The position numbers were made by a program, and so were the translations under genes. From the NCBI GenBank assembly GCA_035533075.1, contig DATLUO010000296.1, forward strand, positions 1 through 37,041: DNA of 37,041 bases, read 5' to 3'. Each line of letters begins with the position of its first letter. Within the stretch, counting starts at the first letter, position 1. This DNA is from Pirellulales bacterium (GTDB lineage: Bacteria; Planctomycetota; Planctomycetia; Pirellulales; JAICIG01). Positions 27,060 to 36,022 of the stretch are shown piece after piece. Below the pieces are notes generated by a model. It had not been told where the DNA came from, made no database searches, and saw only the letters and a list, made by a program, of their open reading frames with translations.

Positions 27060-27835
27060 TCACTCGTCGCGCAATTCGACAATGGAGCCGTCGCGCAGGC
27101 CGGCGCGCAGGCGGTGGCCGTCGCTGGTCCACGCCAGGGCGATGATGGGGCTATTGTCGCTTTCCGATAGATTGGCGCGCGGAAGCGTGACGATCTCTTG
27201 GTCCGTGAGCACATCCCAAAGCTTGATCTCGCGGCCTGCAGCCGTGGCCCGCAGCTTTCCATTGGGACTGAATGTCAGCGCATTGAAGATGGCCCTCGCT
27301 TCCCTCGGGTCAAGCTCGCGCTGCCGTCTGCCGGTCTCGACGTCCCAGGATTGGACGGCATTCGCCGCCGCCGAAATCACCGTCTTACCATCGAAACTGA
27401 AGGCCAAAGCGTTGATGGCGATGGTATGCCCGGCGAGCTTGAAGAGCTCGGTGCCGCTTGACGCGTCCCACACATGAATCGGAACTGGTATCTCTGGGAT
27501 GGGTCCACGGCGCGCCCTCATGCGTGCCGCGATCTCCTTAGGCTGGTGGGCCGAAGCGACGATGCGGCCATCCGGACTGATTGCCAGGGCTTCGATCCGG
27601 CCGTCATGCCCGCGATAGGTGCAGACTTCGGCCCAACGACTGAGGTCCCATACCTTCACGTCGCCATGCACACCGCCGCTCGCCAGCCGCGTGCGATTTT
27701 CGCGTTCGGCCGCCGCCCGTGCAAGTTCCTTTTCGTCTGTTTCGCGGATGGCCGATGCGCGCGCCTACTCCTTCTCGTCGCGCTCTTGCTCGGCCAGAGC
27801 ACGCTGGTCGGCTTCGCGCTCCAAGGCATGACTTG
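27060..27835 (-). pseudogene. WD40 protein remnant with coiled-coil linker and nonsense codon
   Basis: Reading leftward from ~27835, one frame gives ALEREADQRALAEQERDEKE, a TAG at 27765-27767, then ARASAIRETDEKELARAAAE and RENRTRLASGG, and without a break the blades VKVWDLSRW, IHVWDASSG, VQSWDVETG and IKLWDVLTD, ending at 27060. The helical linker is typical of the region between kinase and WD40 parts in planctomycete proteins. A single AAG-to-TAG change would explain the stop. The apparent start, GTG at 27671, lies inside a blade, so it is unlikely to be native. The kinase part is missing. The 203-residue 3' part might still be expressed, but only about four blades remain. Confidence 0.7.
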
Positions 27836-28090
27836 CCCTGACGAAACCGAGCGCCGCGCCGCCGATCAAGCCCGCAAAGAGGCGGAGCGATCGCTGTACT
27901 TTAATCGGATCAATCTCGCGCAGCAGTATTGGGTCGGCGACAACCTGCCGCAGTCCCGTAGGATGCTCGATGCCTGTCCGGCGGAGCTGCGCGGCTGGGA
28001 GTGGCGCTATCTCGATCGGCTGCACCACGGCGACCTGCTCACCCTGCCCGGCAATGGACAGTTCACCAGGTCGCTCTCGTTCAGCCTTTT
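27836..28090 (+). pseudogene. WD40/kinase linker fragment in opposite orientation
   Basis: The plus strand reads ETERRAADQARKEAERSLYF, NRINLAQQYWVGDNLPQSRR and MLDACPAELRGWEWRYLDRL, then HHGDLLTLPGNGQFTRSLSF, the conserved passage that leads into the first WD40 blade in planctomycete kinase-WD40 proteins. After about 28090 the similarity ends. Because the neighbouring minus-strand remnant lacks exactly this passage, the two look like pieces of one or two such genes joined head to head by an inversion near 27830. Confidence 0.65.
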
Positions 28091-28371
28091 GCACGTGCGC
28101 GCTGCGGATCTTCGTGAAAACGCGGACTTCTTGAACGCCGGAAGTGCGCCGCGATCTGGTGCAACGTTGCACCATCCGACCCACCAAAGGTTTAGGGTTC
28201 AGGCAAATCGTGGCAGCCTTCGAACTGCGTTGGCAGCCTTCGAAAAAACGCAAAACAAACGCGGTCGTCTTGGCGAAACGGTTGGCCGCCTTCCAATTTG
28301 GCCGGTCAGGTTCGCGGCGGGCAACGGTCGAAGATGGCCTAATCCGACGAACGCCTCGTCAGGCGGAACCG
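28091..28371. other. Intergenic stretch, no supported gene
   Basis: No maintained frame is seen. TGGCAGCCTTCGAA occurs twice about 21 bases apart near 28210-28245. The next gene, on the minus strand, ends at 28372. Confidence 0.5.
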
Positions 28372-31300
28372 CTACGCGGGCGCCGGCGTCCGCTTCGGCT
28401 TGGCCACCGGCTTCTTGCGCTCGGCACGCGGCGCGCGCGCGCCCTTCGTCTTCGCCATAGGCTTGTCGGCCAGCGCGCCTGCCTCGTCGTTTTCCGGCGG
28501 TGCGGCGACCTTCGGTTTGTCGGGCATCGCGGCCCCTGCGGCAACGCTTTGTTTCTGGTCGGCCTTGGGGGCGTCAGCGGCGGCCTGCCCTGGTTGCTGG
28601 CCGCCCGCGTCGCCTTTGGCGGCGTCGCCCGGCTTGGCCTCGGGGACCACCTCGATCGGCTTGGCAAGCTCCGCTGCCAAAACCCGTTCGGCTGCCTCCT
28701 CTTCTTCGTCGCTCATGGGCAGCGCGCCGGTGTCGGCCAACAAATAACCGGCCCAAAAGAACGGGTGCTCCGCGAGGGGCGCGTGTTGCTGCGGCGTGAG
28801 CTTCAACCGGGGCTCGGCCGCCACATTGACCTCGCTTCTGGAAACGATCTGCACGCTGCGCTGCCAGGCGTCGGAAGCCGTGGTGTGCGGCAGCTCTTGG
28901 GCGAATTCACGCACCAGATCGACGCTGGTTTGCCCGCCCGTCCGCCAGCGGCTGATCAGCACCGTCCGCGCGCCGCTGCCCATCAGCCCGCAGAGCGTAA
29001 AGAAAATATCGCTGCCAGAGGCGTCTTTCGCTCCCGCCTTCATCGACCGTTCGGCCGCGGTGCGGAACGCGGGCAAGATGACTTGCTCGGGGCCGTGGAA
29101 GGGCAGGGCCATCCATTCGAGCAGCGTGCTGCCCGGCGCCTTCGCGTCGACCTGTACCGGCGACCAGCCGTAGCCGGGCGCCGCGGGGGCGACCTCGCTG
29201 AGCACGATCAGGCGGTCGAAGAGCGAGGCGTACAGCGCCCCCGGAGCGGGCGGTTTGTCGCGGATGGCCACCGCATCGGGAATGGCACGCGCGATGTCGT
29301 CGAAGGCCGCGTCGGTGAGTTCGGCGTCGTCGCGGGGAAACAGCCGGCCCAAGGCCACCACCATGTTGCCGCGCGTCTTTCGCCGCTGCGTATCGCCGAT
29401 GGCCAGCCCCACCGTGGGCGCGTAGCGGACGCGCGTGTGATGGATGAGCGGCTCCGAATGCTCGCCCACCATCACCGGCAGGGCCTCAAAGGGAATGTAC
29501 CAGAGCTGTCCGTCGGGCACGATCACCAATTCGTTGAGCGTTCTTGCGGAACTGTTTTTGGCGCGCGTGCCCGCGCGGGGCATCAACACGTTCAACACCT
29601 CCTGCGCCGGCCTGCGCCAGGCGTCGGAAAGGTCGTCGAGCTTCATCACCTTGTTCTGCTCGAAGTTGCCCCACTTCTGCATCATGCTGGTGACGTTCAT
29701 CGGGAAGCGTTTGTTCGCTTTGAACTCCCAGTAGTCGTACTTCTCTTTCTCCAGATAAAAGGCGTAGGTGTAGCGGCTGGTGGTGAAATAGACCAAAAGC
29801 CCTTGGCCTTCGACGAGCGATTCTTGCACGCTCTTGAACGACCGCACGGGCGGAAAGACCAGGCTGGCCGGCTCCCGTCGCAGCGCGATTTGCCGCAAGA
29901 TCAACTCCTGGTCGCCGGTGAGCTTGTAAAAGTCGGCCAGCATCTGCGACTGCTGCGACGCCACTTCCTTGTCTTCGGGCGCCAAGGGCAGCTTCTGCAA
30001 ATCGGCGCGCAGCTTCTTGGCCTGGCGCGATTTCTGCTCGTAGACCGGATACCGCGCCAGGATGCTGTGCCGCTGCAAGCGCGCGACCTCGTCGAGCGCC
30101 GACTCGGGCCCTTCCAACAGCCAACGCAAATTGAGCAACCGCCCCCCCACTTCGGTCGTCGAGAGAAAGAGATGGCGACGGGCCAAGTCGGCGATTTCCA
30201 TCGCCCGTTCGTGCTCTTTGTTTTTTCTCACCAGCGCCGCCTCGAACCAATTCTGGAAGGACGGGAGGTGCGGCACGGTCAACACCGATAGAGACTCCAA
30301 CGGGTCCATCATCCAATCGACGGGCGTGGGCTCGCGCAGCATGTGGGCGTAGAGATCCATCGCCACCCGCTCGGTAACGAGCTCCGTGGTCCAAAGATTG
30401 TCGACGAGGTTGATCTGATAGAGCCACAGCGAACCGACGGTCTGAAACGCCATCGCGGCGGTCAGCGCGACGTTGCCGGCGTCGACCAGGCCGAGGTCGT
30501 AGGAGGCGATGGCCTTGAGGTGGTTCATGCGGGCGCCGATCTTGCCCGCCGGCATGCTGGTGTGCAAGGTGAGCGCGGTCGCCTGAGTCAACGACGCCGA
30601 CGCAAGTGGCGGCGCGCCCATCAGCAACTGGTTTTCGGCCGTCGACAGCAACAGCGAGGCGTTCAATTGCGTCAAGCCTTGCGCCGTGGCCCAACCGATG
30701 GCCGGCAGCAACGGCACATAGGGCAGCTTGGGGTTCGACAGGAAATGGACCAACGCTCCGTAGCGCAGCGCCTCTTCGACGATGCCGTAATTCGAGAACT
30801 GGGCGGCAGACCACGACGCTTCCAGAAAGTGGGTCTGCGCCGCTTTGTAATTGCCGGCCACCATATCGAGCCGCCCGAGCTCGAGATGTACGACACAGGT
30901 GAAGGGATGGTCGAACGCGCCCGCTACGAGTTCGGCCTTCTCCAGCACTTTGCGGGCCTGGGTGTCTTTGCCCGCCGCGGCATAAGCCAATCCGAGCTGC
31001 ACGTCGACCCAGGCCTCCGACCAATGGTTGGGCCAGGCCGGCCGCTGCCCCAGCGTCTGCACCAGCAGCCGGGTGGTTTCCATGTGGGGACAGGCCGGTC
31101 CCAGCAGCTCGCGCCACCGGTTAATGGCCAGGCAGCTACAGCGCACGATCTCTTGGACGTTGATCGGCATCAGCACGGCCGGCTGCACGATGCCGCCGTT
31201 GAACACCGCCGCGTTGTTGTTGATGTTGCCCTGCTGAATGTTGATCGTGGGCGGGTAACTGCCCACGGCGGTCACGCGCTGGGTCGCATACCAGGGCACA

Positions 31301-31752
31301 ACCACAAGTTGCTGCGGCGAGGCCGGCACGATGACGGGCGGAAACTGGACCGACAACATCCAGGTGTTGAAGCGGATCAACAACAGCAGCGCATTTTCAT
31401 AGTGAAAACGGGCCAGGGTATGGTTGCCCATCTGGTAGGCGCATTCGCCGTGCATCGTCTCGTAACAGATCGAATCGATCCACAGCCCGCCGGCCGCCGG
31501 GTTCTTGATGGCGTTCTGCGAGAAGATGTTCAAGGCCTGGTCGGTGGCCACGTAATTGCCGTCGTAGTAGCCGGCGAACGTCAGGAAGTACGCCGGCGGC
31601 GGCTGCGACTGGGCTCCCTGCTGCAGAGATTGGGCTCCTCCCTGCGCCAGCGCGCTTTGGGCAGCCGTGGCCCAAACCACCAACATCAAGATCGTGACGG
31701 CGCCGCAACGGCGGTCGCGGGGCGGCAAACAAACTCGCAGGGGAGTATTCAT
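28372..31752 (-). CDS. Large exported TPR-like protein with a CHAT-type domain, probably catalytically degenerate
   Basis: From the ATG at 31752 (GGAG six bases upstream) the protein has 1,126 residues with a signal peptide (MNTPLRVCLPPRDRRCGAVT... ending ATAAQSALA). The longer frame from 31791 adds 13 residues ahead of the signal. The middle (~80-620) is helical and TPR-like (AWVDVQLGLAYAAAGKDTQA). Residues ~640-1030 resemble CHAT, a caspase-like domain: ELVIVPDGQLWYIPFEALPV and later GARTVLISRW. In the positions of the usual HG and SACETG motifs I read LIVLSEV and LPAFRTA (Phe896), so the catalytic His and Cys appear lost. The tail (~1030-1126) is rich in Ala, Lys and Pro. I infer a non-proteolytic exported scaffold. 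No operon partner is visible. Confidence 0.85.
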   Translation of the reverse strand: MNTPLRVCLPPRDRRCGAVTILMLVVWATAAQSALAQGGAQSLQQGAQSQPPPAYFLTFAGYYDGNYVATDQALNIFSQNAIKNPAAGGLWIDSICYETMHGECAYQMGNHTLARFHYENALLLLIRFNTWMLSVQFPPVIVPASPQQLVVVPWYATQRVTAVGSYPPTINIQQGNINNNAAVFNGGIVQPAVLMPINVQEIVRCSCLAINRWRELLGPACPHMETTRLLVQTLGQRPAWPNHWSEAWVDVQLGLAYAAAGKDTQARKVLEKAELVAGAFDHPFTCVVHLELGRLDMVAGNYKAAQTHFLEASWSAAQFSNYGIVEEALRYGALVHFLSNPKLPYVPLLPAIGWATAQGLTQLNASLLLSTAENQLLMGAPPLASASLTQATALTLHTSMPAGKIGARMNHLKAIASYDLGLVDAGNVALTAAMAFQTVGSLWLYQINLVDNLWTTELVTERVAMDLYAHMLREPTPVDWMMDPLESLSVLTVPHLPSFQNWFEAALVRKNKEHERAMEIADLARRHLFLSTTEVGGRLLNLRWLLEGPESALDEVARLQRHSILARYPVYEQKSRQAKKLRADLQKLPLAPEDKEVASQQSQMLADFYKLTGDQELILRQIALRREPASLVFPPVRSFKSVQESLVEGQGLLVYFTTSRYTYAFYLEKEKYDYWEFKANKRFPMNVTSMMQKWGNFEQNKVMKLDDLSDAWRRPAQEVLNVLMPRAGTRAKNSSARTLNELVIVPDGQLWYIPFEALPVMVGEHSEPLIHHTRVRYAPTVGLAIGDTQRRKTRGNMVVALGRLFPRDDAELTDAAFDDIARAIPDAVAIRDKPPAPGALYASLFDRLIVLSEVAPAAPGYGWSPVQVDAKAPGSTLLEWMALPFHGPEQVILPAFRTAAERSMKAGAKDASGSDIFFTLCGLMGSGARTVLISRWRTGGQTSVDLVREFAQELPHTTASDAWQRSVQIVSRSEVNVAAEPRLKLTPQQHAPLAEHPFFWAGYLLADTGALPMSDEEEEAAERVLAAELAKPIEVVPEAKPGDAAKGDAGGQQPGQAAADAPKADQKQSVAAGAAMPDKPKVAAPPENDEAGALADKPMAKTKGARAPRAERKKPVAKPKRTPAPA

Positions 31753-31826
31753 GGCCGGCTCCAGAAGAAGGCGGGGATTCACTATCAGCATACCGTCTGG
31801 CGTCGGATGTGGGAACTACCTGGCGA

Positions 31827-32068
31827 GGGTTCGGGGTTCGGGGTTCGGGGTTCGGGGTTCGGGGTTCGGGGTTCGGGGTTCAGGGTTCGGGGTTCAGGGT
31901 TCGGGGTTCAGGGTTCAGGGTTTCGAGGTCTTGGTCTTAGCGATTCGAGTACCGATCCCGCGAAGCGTTGCCTCATCCCTCATCCCTCATCCCTCATCCC
32001 TCATCCCTCATCCCTCATCTGAATCCTGAACCCTGAACCCTGAACCCTGAACCCTGAACCCCGAACCC
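31827..32068. repeat. Three heptamer tandem arrays, two mutually complementary
   Basis: Thirteen units of GGGTTCG or GGGTTCA run from 31827 to about 31918; six CATCCCT units occupy 31974-32015; seven units of mainly TGAACCC occupy 32020-32068. The first and third arrays are reverse complements and could form a stem near 49 bp with the CATCCCT array in the loop. The arrays lie upstream of both the minus-strand CHAT-type gene and the plus-strand lipoprotein gene, where promoters are expected. Confidence 0.9.
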
Positions 32069-32207
32069 TCTTCCGCTAAAGTCCCCCGCACATTCGGGCC
32101 GATAAGGTGCTTGTCGATTGTACCGCTTTTGCGGACGAGGCGTTTTCGGTTGATTTTGCGATAAGCCGGGCGGTTCGCGCACAGCACGGCGCTTTGGAGA
32201 ACTGGCG

Positions 32208-32513
32208 ATGTGGTTGTCATCGAATCCTGGATCCACCAGGCGGCGTCTGCTTGGCAGCTTCGGCCTGGCGGCGGCGCTGGGACTAAGCGGCTGCCAGTCG
32301 GACATTGGCGGCCAGACGCTTCCCAGCCCCTACTGGCAGACCGACGATGTGCAGTATTTTCCGCCCGGACCTGAGTTCAAACTCTCCCGCGAGGCGGCGG
32401 CCATGAAGGCCTTCAAGCAAGACGCGGCGCGTGCGGGCCAGCCCGTGCAACCGGCCGCGCCGGCCCCGGCCCCGGCCGAGGCCGGACCCGCGCCCGCCGA
32501 CGCCGGTCCGTAA
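32208..32513 (+). CDS. Small lipoprotein of unknown function
   Basis: The 101-residue protein has a lipoprotein signal: RRRLLGSFGLAAALG then the lipobox LSGC with Cys29. An Arg-rich start (STRRRLLGSFGL) might suit Tat export, but a full twin-arginine motif is not present. The mature part carries GGQTLPSPYWQTDDVQYFPP and then EFKLSREAAAMKAFKQD, and ends in a Pro/Ala-rich tail. I do not recognise a named family. The ATG follows GGAGAACTGGCG. Confidence 0.75.
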   Translation: MWLSSNPGSTRRRLLGSFGLAAALGLSGCQSDIGGQTLPSPYWQTDDVQYFPPGPEFKLSREAAAMKAFKQDAARAGQPVQPAAPAPAPAEAGPAPADAGP

Positions 32514-32755
32514 CGTCAAGTCAAGCGGCGGCGGTCGGCCTGGCCAAGCATGCCTTCACCGGCCGCCGCTCACAGGTTTCGTCGGGTGACGATCGCGTTG
32601 GCCAGCCAGACGCCATCTGGGCGGCAGGTCTGACGGGCGATTCATCGTTGCCAAGGGGGGACGGCGCCCGTCGCTGCCTGGCGTCCTCGGTTGGCTTGCC
32701 AACAGGCCTTCCTGGGACGCCAGGCGAGCGCGGGTCTTTTGGAGGAGGACCTTGC
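32514..32755. other. Intergenic stretch, no supported gene
   Basis: About 240 bases without a convincing frame; a small inverted match (GGCGGCGGTCGGCC and GGCCGCCGCTC) lies near 32525-32570. The missing 5' part of the following DUF4058 gene would be expected here but is not found. Confidence 0.45.
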
Positions 32756-33187
32756 GCGCCAGCATCAAACAAACTGCCTGGCGAGGGACAACGGCTCTAC
32801 CGGCCAAAGCAACAGGAATTGAACGAGGGCGGCGCCAGCTTGGTCGAGATCGACTTGCTGCGCGCCGGCGAGCACGTGCTCAACGTGCCAAGCAGTCGCA
32901 TTCCACGCGCGTATCGGACTCCTTACCGCGTGTGCGTGCGGCGCGGTTGGCGTCCGCGGCGGGTCGAGCGTTACCGCGCTCCGCTCGAAAAACGTTTGCC
33001 GAAGATTCAGATACCCCTGCTCGAAACGGATCAGGATGTGACGCTTGACCTGCAATCTCTGATTGAACTATGCTATCGCAATGGCCGGTACGATCGGATC
33101 GATTACACCGTCGATCCCGGTTCTCCGTTTGATCCCCCAACCGCCGCTTGGGCGAATGAACTGCTGAAGGCGAAGGGGCTGCGGTAG
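32648..33187 (+). pseudogene. Truncated DUF4058 family gene (C-terminal half)
   Basis: From about 32756 the frame reads SNKLPGEGQRLYRPKQQEL then SLVEIDLLRAGEHVL and further to WANELLKAKGLR, which I recognise as the C-terminal part of DUF4058 proteins. Family members normally begin with an FPGMDPYLE-type segment about 100 residues earlier; nothing like it precedes here, and the first ~36 residues of this frame look random. The usual ASNK.PG junction marks the break. The function of the family is unknown. It could be translated from an internal start, but a fold missing half its length is unlikely to work. Confidence 0.6.
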
Positions 33188-33201
33188 TACCGGAGACCGA
33201 G

Positions 33202-33426
33202 ATGATCCACTGCAAGCGATGCGGCGGTGAAGTGGTCCAAAAGCCGGTCGCGCGTCTCATGCTGGTCGGCGTCGCCATGCTCGCGGGCGCCGGCTTGGGC
33301 GCCGGGTCGCCGATGCTTTGGGTTCCGGCCGCGGTTCTTGGCCTGACGGGAATCTATCTCCTCATCTGGGCGCTCGCCGGTCGGGGGCGATGGTGCCGGG
33401 GTTGCAAGCGATTCGACCGCGTGTAA
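33202..33426 (+). CDS. Small two-helix membrane protein with split zinc ribbon
   Basis: The 74-residue protein has CKRC at 4-7 and CRGC at 65-68, with two hydrophobic segments (~17-34 and ~39-59) between them. Both cysteine pairs would face the cytoplasm and could bind one zinc ion. A GGAG lies upstream of the ATG. It follows the DUF4058 remnant by 14 bases. The function is unknown; the pattern is too regular for a chance frame. Confidence 0.65.
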   Translation: MIHCKRCGGEVVQKPVARLMLVGVAMLAGAGLGAGSPMLWVPAAVLGLTGIYLLIWALAGRGRWCRGCKRFDRV

Positions 33427-33610
33427 GCGGTAGCTGAGCTGAACTGCTGTTGCCATCGCCGATTCAGGTGGAAAGATGGGCGACGAGCCGGTCGCCGGCC
33501 CAGGCCAGCACGCGGCCGTTTGTCTTAATCTTCCTCTCAAGCGTCGTCATCCTCGCGGTCGATAGCTCCGATACGACCCGTACTTTCGACCCGCGACCGA
33601 GGTCCCGCTC

Positions 33611-36019
33611 ATGCGAGTTTCTTTCCGCCAAATCGCCAAAGGCGTTTACGGCGGCCACCTGCCGCGCGATGTCGCCGCGGCGGTGGCGCTGGGAGTTTTG
33701 CTGGGCGCCGTCACCGGCGGAAATGTCTCCTGGATTGCCCTGCTGCTGGCGGCCATCCTGTTGAACGTTCACACCCGGCTGTTCTTGGCGGCCTGGCTGG
33801 CAAGTCTGTTGCTGGCCTGGTTGGCCCGCGGCAGCCTGGACCGACTCGGCCGCCTGATGCTCGACGGCACGCCGCTGGGACACGCGATTGGACAACTGGG
33901 CGACGGCGTTTTCGTTGCTCTGCTGGGCTGGGACCAATACGCGTTCGCCGGCGGAGTCGCGGCGGGCTCCGTGCTGGCGGCGGCCGGCGCGCTGGCGGCC
34001 TACCGGTTGACTCGCTACCTCTGGCTGTCGCAACGTCCACACGATCCTGATTTGCCTCCCAGCCCGATCGCATTCGACGTGCCCGCGACGCCAGTGCATA
34101 CCGGGCAGGCGGCGCTCACCGAGGCGCCTGCCAACGCGGGGCCACTCGTGCGGATCTGGCTCGGACCATCCCAACGCGAGCGATCGTTGCGTCGCACGAT
34201 GCAGCCCCGGCGGCTGCGGCGCCACGGTGCGCCGATGGCAGTCGCGGCATCGCTCGCTCTCGTGGCGGCATGCTGGTGGCTCGCCGGCTCGATGGCCCGG
34301 CAAGAGCTTTTGCGTACGCTGTCGGCTTGCAACGGCGCCGAGGTGTCGGCCGGCGGCCTCGACTTGTCGATGGCCAGCGGCGACTTTACCATCCGCGATC
34401 TGCGCGTCGCCGATCCCCAACGGGCCGGTCGCGATCGTCTTTGCGTCGGCCTGGTCCAAGGAAAGTTGTCGCCCGGCCTGCTCCTGCGTGGTCACCTCGA
34501 CGTGGAGCGGTTGGCGTTGAGCCAGATCCGGACCGATCTTCGTCGGGCAGGACACGCCGCTTCGTCCCCGGCCTGGTCCGGTTTCTCAGAGACGGGTGAG
34601 GAATCCGTCCCATCGTCGTCTTCGTGCGATACCGCTCTCGACGCCTCCTTACCTTGCTGGAAAAATGTCTGCCGGCAGCTTCGCGCTTTGCAACGACTGG
34701 TCGTGGCCGTCGAAGGGCTGGCTGGGGCCGAAAGTGCCGGGCCGGACAGCGGCACGACGCAGCGTCGGAGCGAGTTGGGCGTCCGTCGGCCGCGGCTACG
34801 AGTGCGGCAGGCGCGTGTTGCTGATCTGGCGAACTGTTCGGGCCTGGGCCGCAAATCGCTGTTGCAACTGACGGAGCTGACCAGCAATTCGGCGATCTCA
34901 TCCTGCCCGGCCGAGTTGAAGGTCGTGGTTCCCCGGTTCGGCGCCGAGTTGCGGCTGATCTTCTCGCAGAAAGGCCCTGGCTCGAAGCATAGGCTCGAAT
35001 GCTCGGCCTACGATCTCGACCTGCCGTCGCTATTCGGCGAGGGCCACGTGGGCCGCGTGCGCGTGGCCTCCGGGCGAGCTCGACTGTCGGGCGAAGGTTC
35101 GCTCGATCGCCGCTCGCTCGATGTCCGCTTGACCGTCGAAGCAGAATCGCTGGCCGCCGAGGTCGTCGGCCGGCGGCGGTTGGCCGGCATCGAACCCGAT
35201 CTCTGGAACCGCGGCGTCGAGCGGTTGGATGCCTTCAAGACCGATCTCGTGTTGGCGGGCGACTTCGCTTGCCCGACGCTGGGTCTGGAAAGCCAGCTTC
35301 TCGTCGAGCAATTCCAACAACATCTACGTGCGGTGGGCGAATATGCACTGGTCGATACGCTCCATCACCAACTTGCTCGAAAGCAGCGCCCCGAGGTCGA
35401 GTCGGCGGTAATGCAAGCCAGCGCCGTCGAACCGCAATTGAATCCTACTCGACCGGGCTGGGCGGAGTTCACCCAGGACGCCCAGGCGGCCGGACTTGCC
35501 CATCCGGAACCGCCGGCCGCATCCGCGGTCATCGCCTCCGATGAGGCGGTCCAACAACCCGTCAACTATCCCGCGACGGCCCATCCTTTCGACGATTCAC
35601 CGCCGGGACCAACCGTTCCGCCAACCGCAACGGCACAAGCGGCGGAGGAGGATCCGGGGTTCAGCGATCCAAACTCGGAACCGCCGGTTCCGCCAGGGGC
35701 CACGGCGCCGGAGTCCGCGCCAACCGCGCGCCGGCTGCCCGGTCCTGTCAACATGGTTGTCGGGCACGATCCGATGGCCTCGATTCCGGCGTCCTTCGAC
35801 AGTGTCGGCACGACGGCGCCGGAAACGGGCCGGCCGCCGCGTGCGAGCTTGCTGTCGCGCTGGGCCGCCGGTTTGCGTCAGCGGTTCGCTCCCGCGTCTA
35901 CAACGCCGGATACGGAAGTCCGCACGGAAGCGCCGCCCGACGACGCACAGACCGGACCACCGGAGCGCGTCATCCCGGCGGCCGCCAGCGAAGCCTGGTA
36001 CCATCGCCGCTGGCGCTGA
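33611..36019 (+). CDS. Fusion of TIGR03546-like membrane domain and TIGR03545/AsmA-like domain
   Basis: Residues ~15-140 are hydrophobic with AAAVALGVLLGAVTGGNVSW and LLLAAILLNVHTRLFLAAWL, resembling the ~150-residue TIGR03546 family. A second membrane anchor at ~209-227 (MAVAASLALVAACWWLAGSM) opens an AsmA-like part: LLRTLSACNGAEVSAGGLDL, then FTIRDLRVADPQRAGRDRL and GLLLRGHLDVERLALSQIRT, as in TIGR03545. In many bacteria these two families are encoded by adjacent genes. By analogy it may act in envelope lipid transport or assembly, which is inference. The last ~160 residues are Pro/Ala-rich and probably disordered. The TIGR03545-like part is shorter than I would expect. The ATG follows GAGGT. 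It converges with the minus-strand deaminase three bases away. Confidence 0.8.
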   Translation: MRVSFRQIAKGVYGGHLPRDVAAAVALGVLLGAVTGGNVSWIALLLAAILLNVHTRLFLAAWLASLLLAWLARGSLDRLGRLMLDGTPLGHAIGQLGDGVFVALLGWDQYAFAGGVAAGSVLAAAGALAAYRLTRYLWLSQRPHDPDLPPSPIAFDVPATPVHTGQAALTEAPANAGPLVRIWLGPSQRERSLRRTMQPRRLRRHGAPMAVAASLALVAACWWLAGSMARQELLRTLSACNGAEVSAGGLDLSMASGDFTIRDLRVADPQRAGRDRLCVGLVQGKLSPGLLLRGHLDVERLALSQIRTDLRRAGHAASSPAWSGFSETGEESVPSSSSCDTALDASLPCWKNVCRQLRALQRLVVAVEGLAGAESAGPDSGTTQRRSELGVRRPRLRVRQARVADLANCSGLGRKSLLQLTELTSNSAISSCPAELKVVVPRFGAELRLIFSQKGPGSKHRLECSAYDLDLPSLFGEGHVGRVRVASGRARLSGEGSLDRRSLDVRLTVEAESLAAEVVGRRRLAGIEPDLWNRGVERLDAFKTDLVLAGDFACPTLGLESQLLVEQFQQHLRAVGEYALVDTLHHQLARKQRPEVESAVMQASAVEPQLNPTRPGWAEFTQDAQAAGLAHPEPPAASAVIASDEAVQQPVNYPATAHPFDDSPPGPTVPPTATAQAAEEDPGFSDPNSEPPVPPGATAPESAPTARRLPGPVNMVVGHDPMASIPASFDSVGTTAPETGRPPRASLLSRWAAGLRQRFAPASTTPDTEVRTEAPPDDAQTGPPERVIPAAASEAWYHRRWR

Positions 36020-36022
36020 GCG

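Noticed and set aside
27765-28253. Minus-strand frame of 162 residues as a separate gene
   Set aside because: Only its last ~25 residues (the coiled-coil linker) are genuine, as part of the WD40 remnant; the rest is antisense to the plus-strand fragment.
28144-32022. Two long plus-strand frames (715 and 559 residues)
   Set aside because: They are antisense to the CHAT-type gene, and the second runs into the heptamer arrays; composition is Arg/His/Gln-rich and not protein-like.
31827-32068. Possible CRISPR or centromere-like array
   Set aside because: The units are contiguous 7-mers without spacers; a short tandem repeat explains them.
33464-34555. Minus-strand frame of 363 residues
   Set aside because: It is the shadow of the TIGR03546/TIGR03545-like gene; Gln/Arg/Ala-rich with no recognisable domain.
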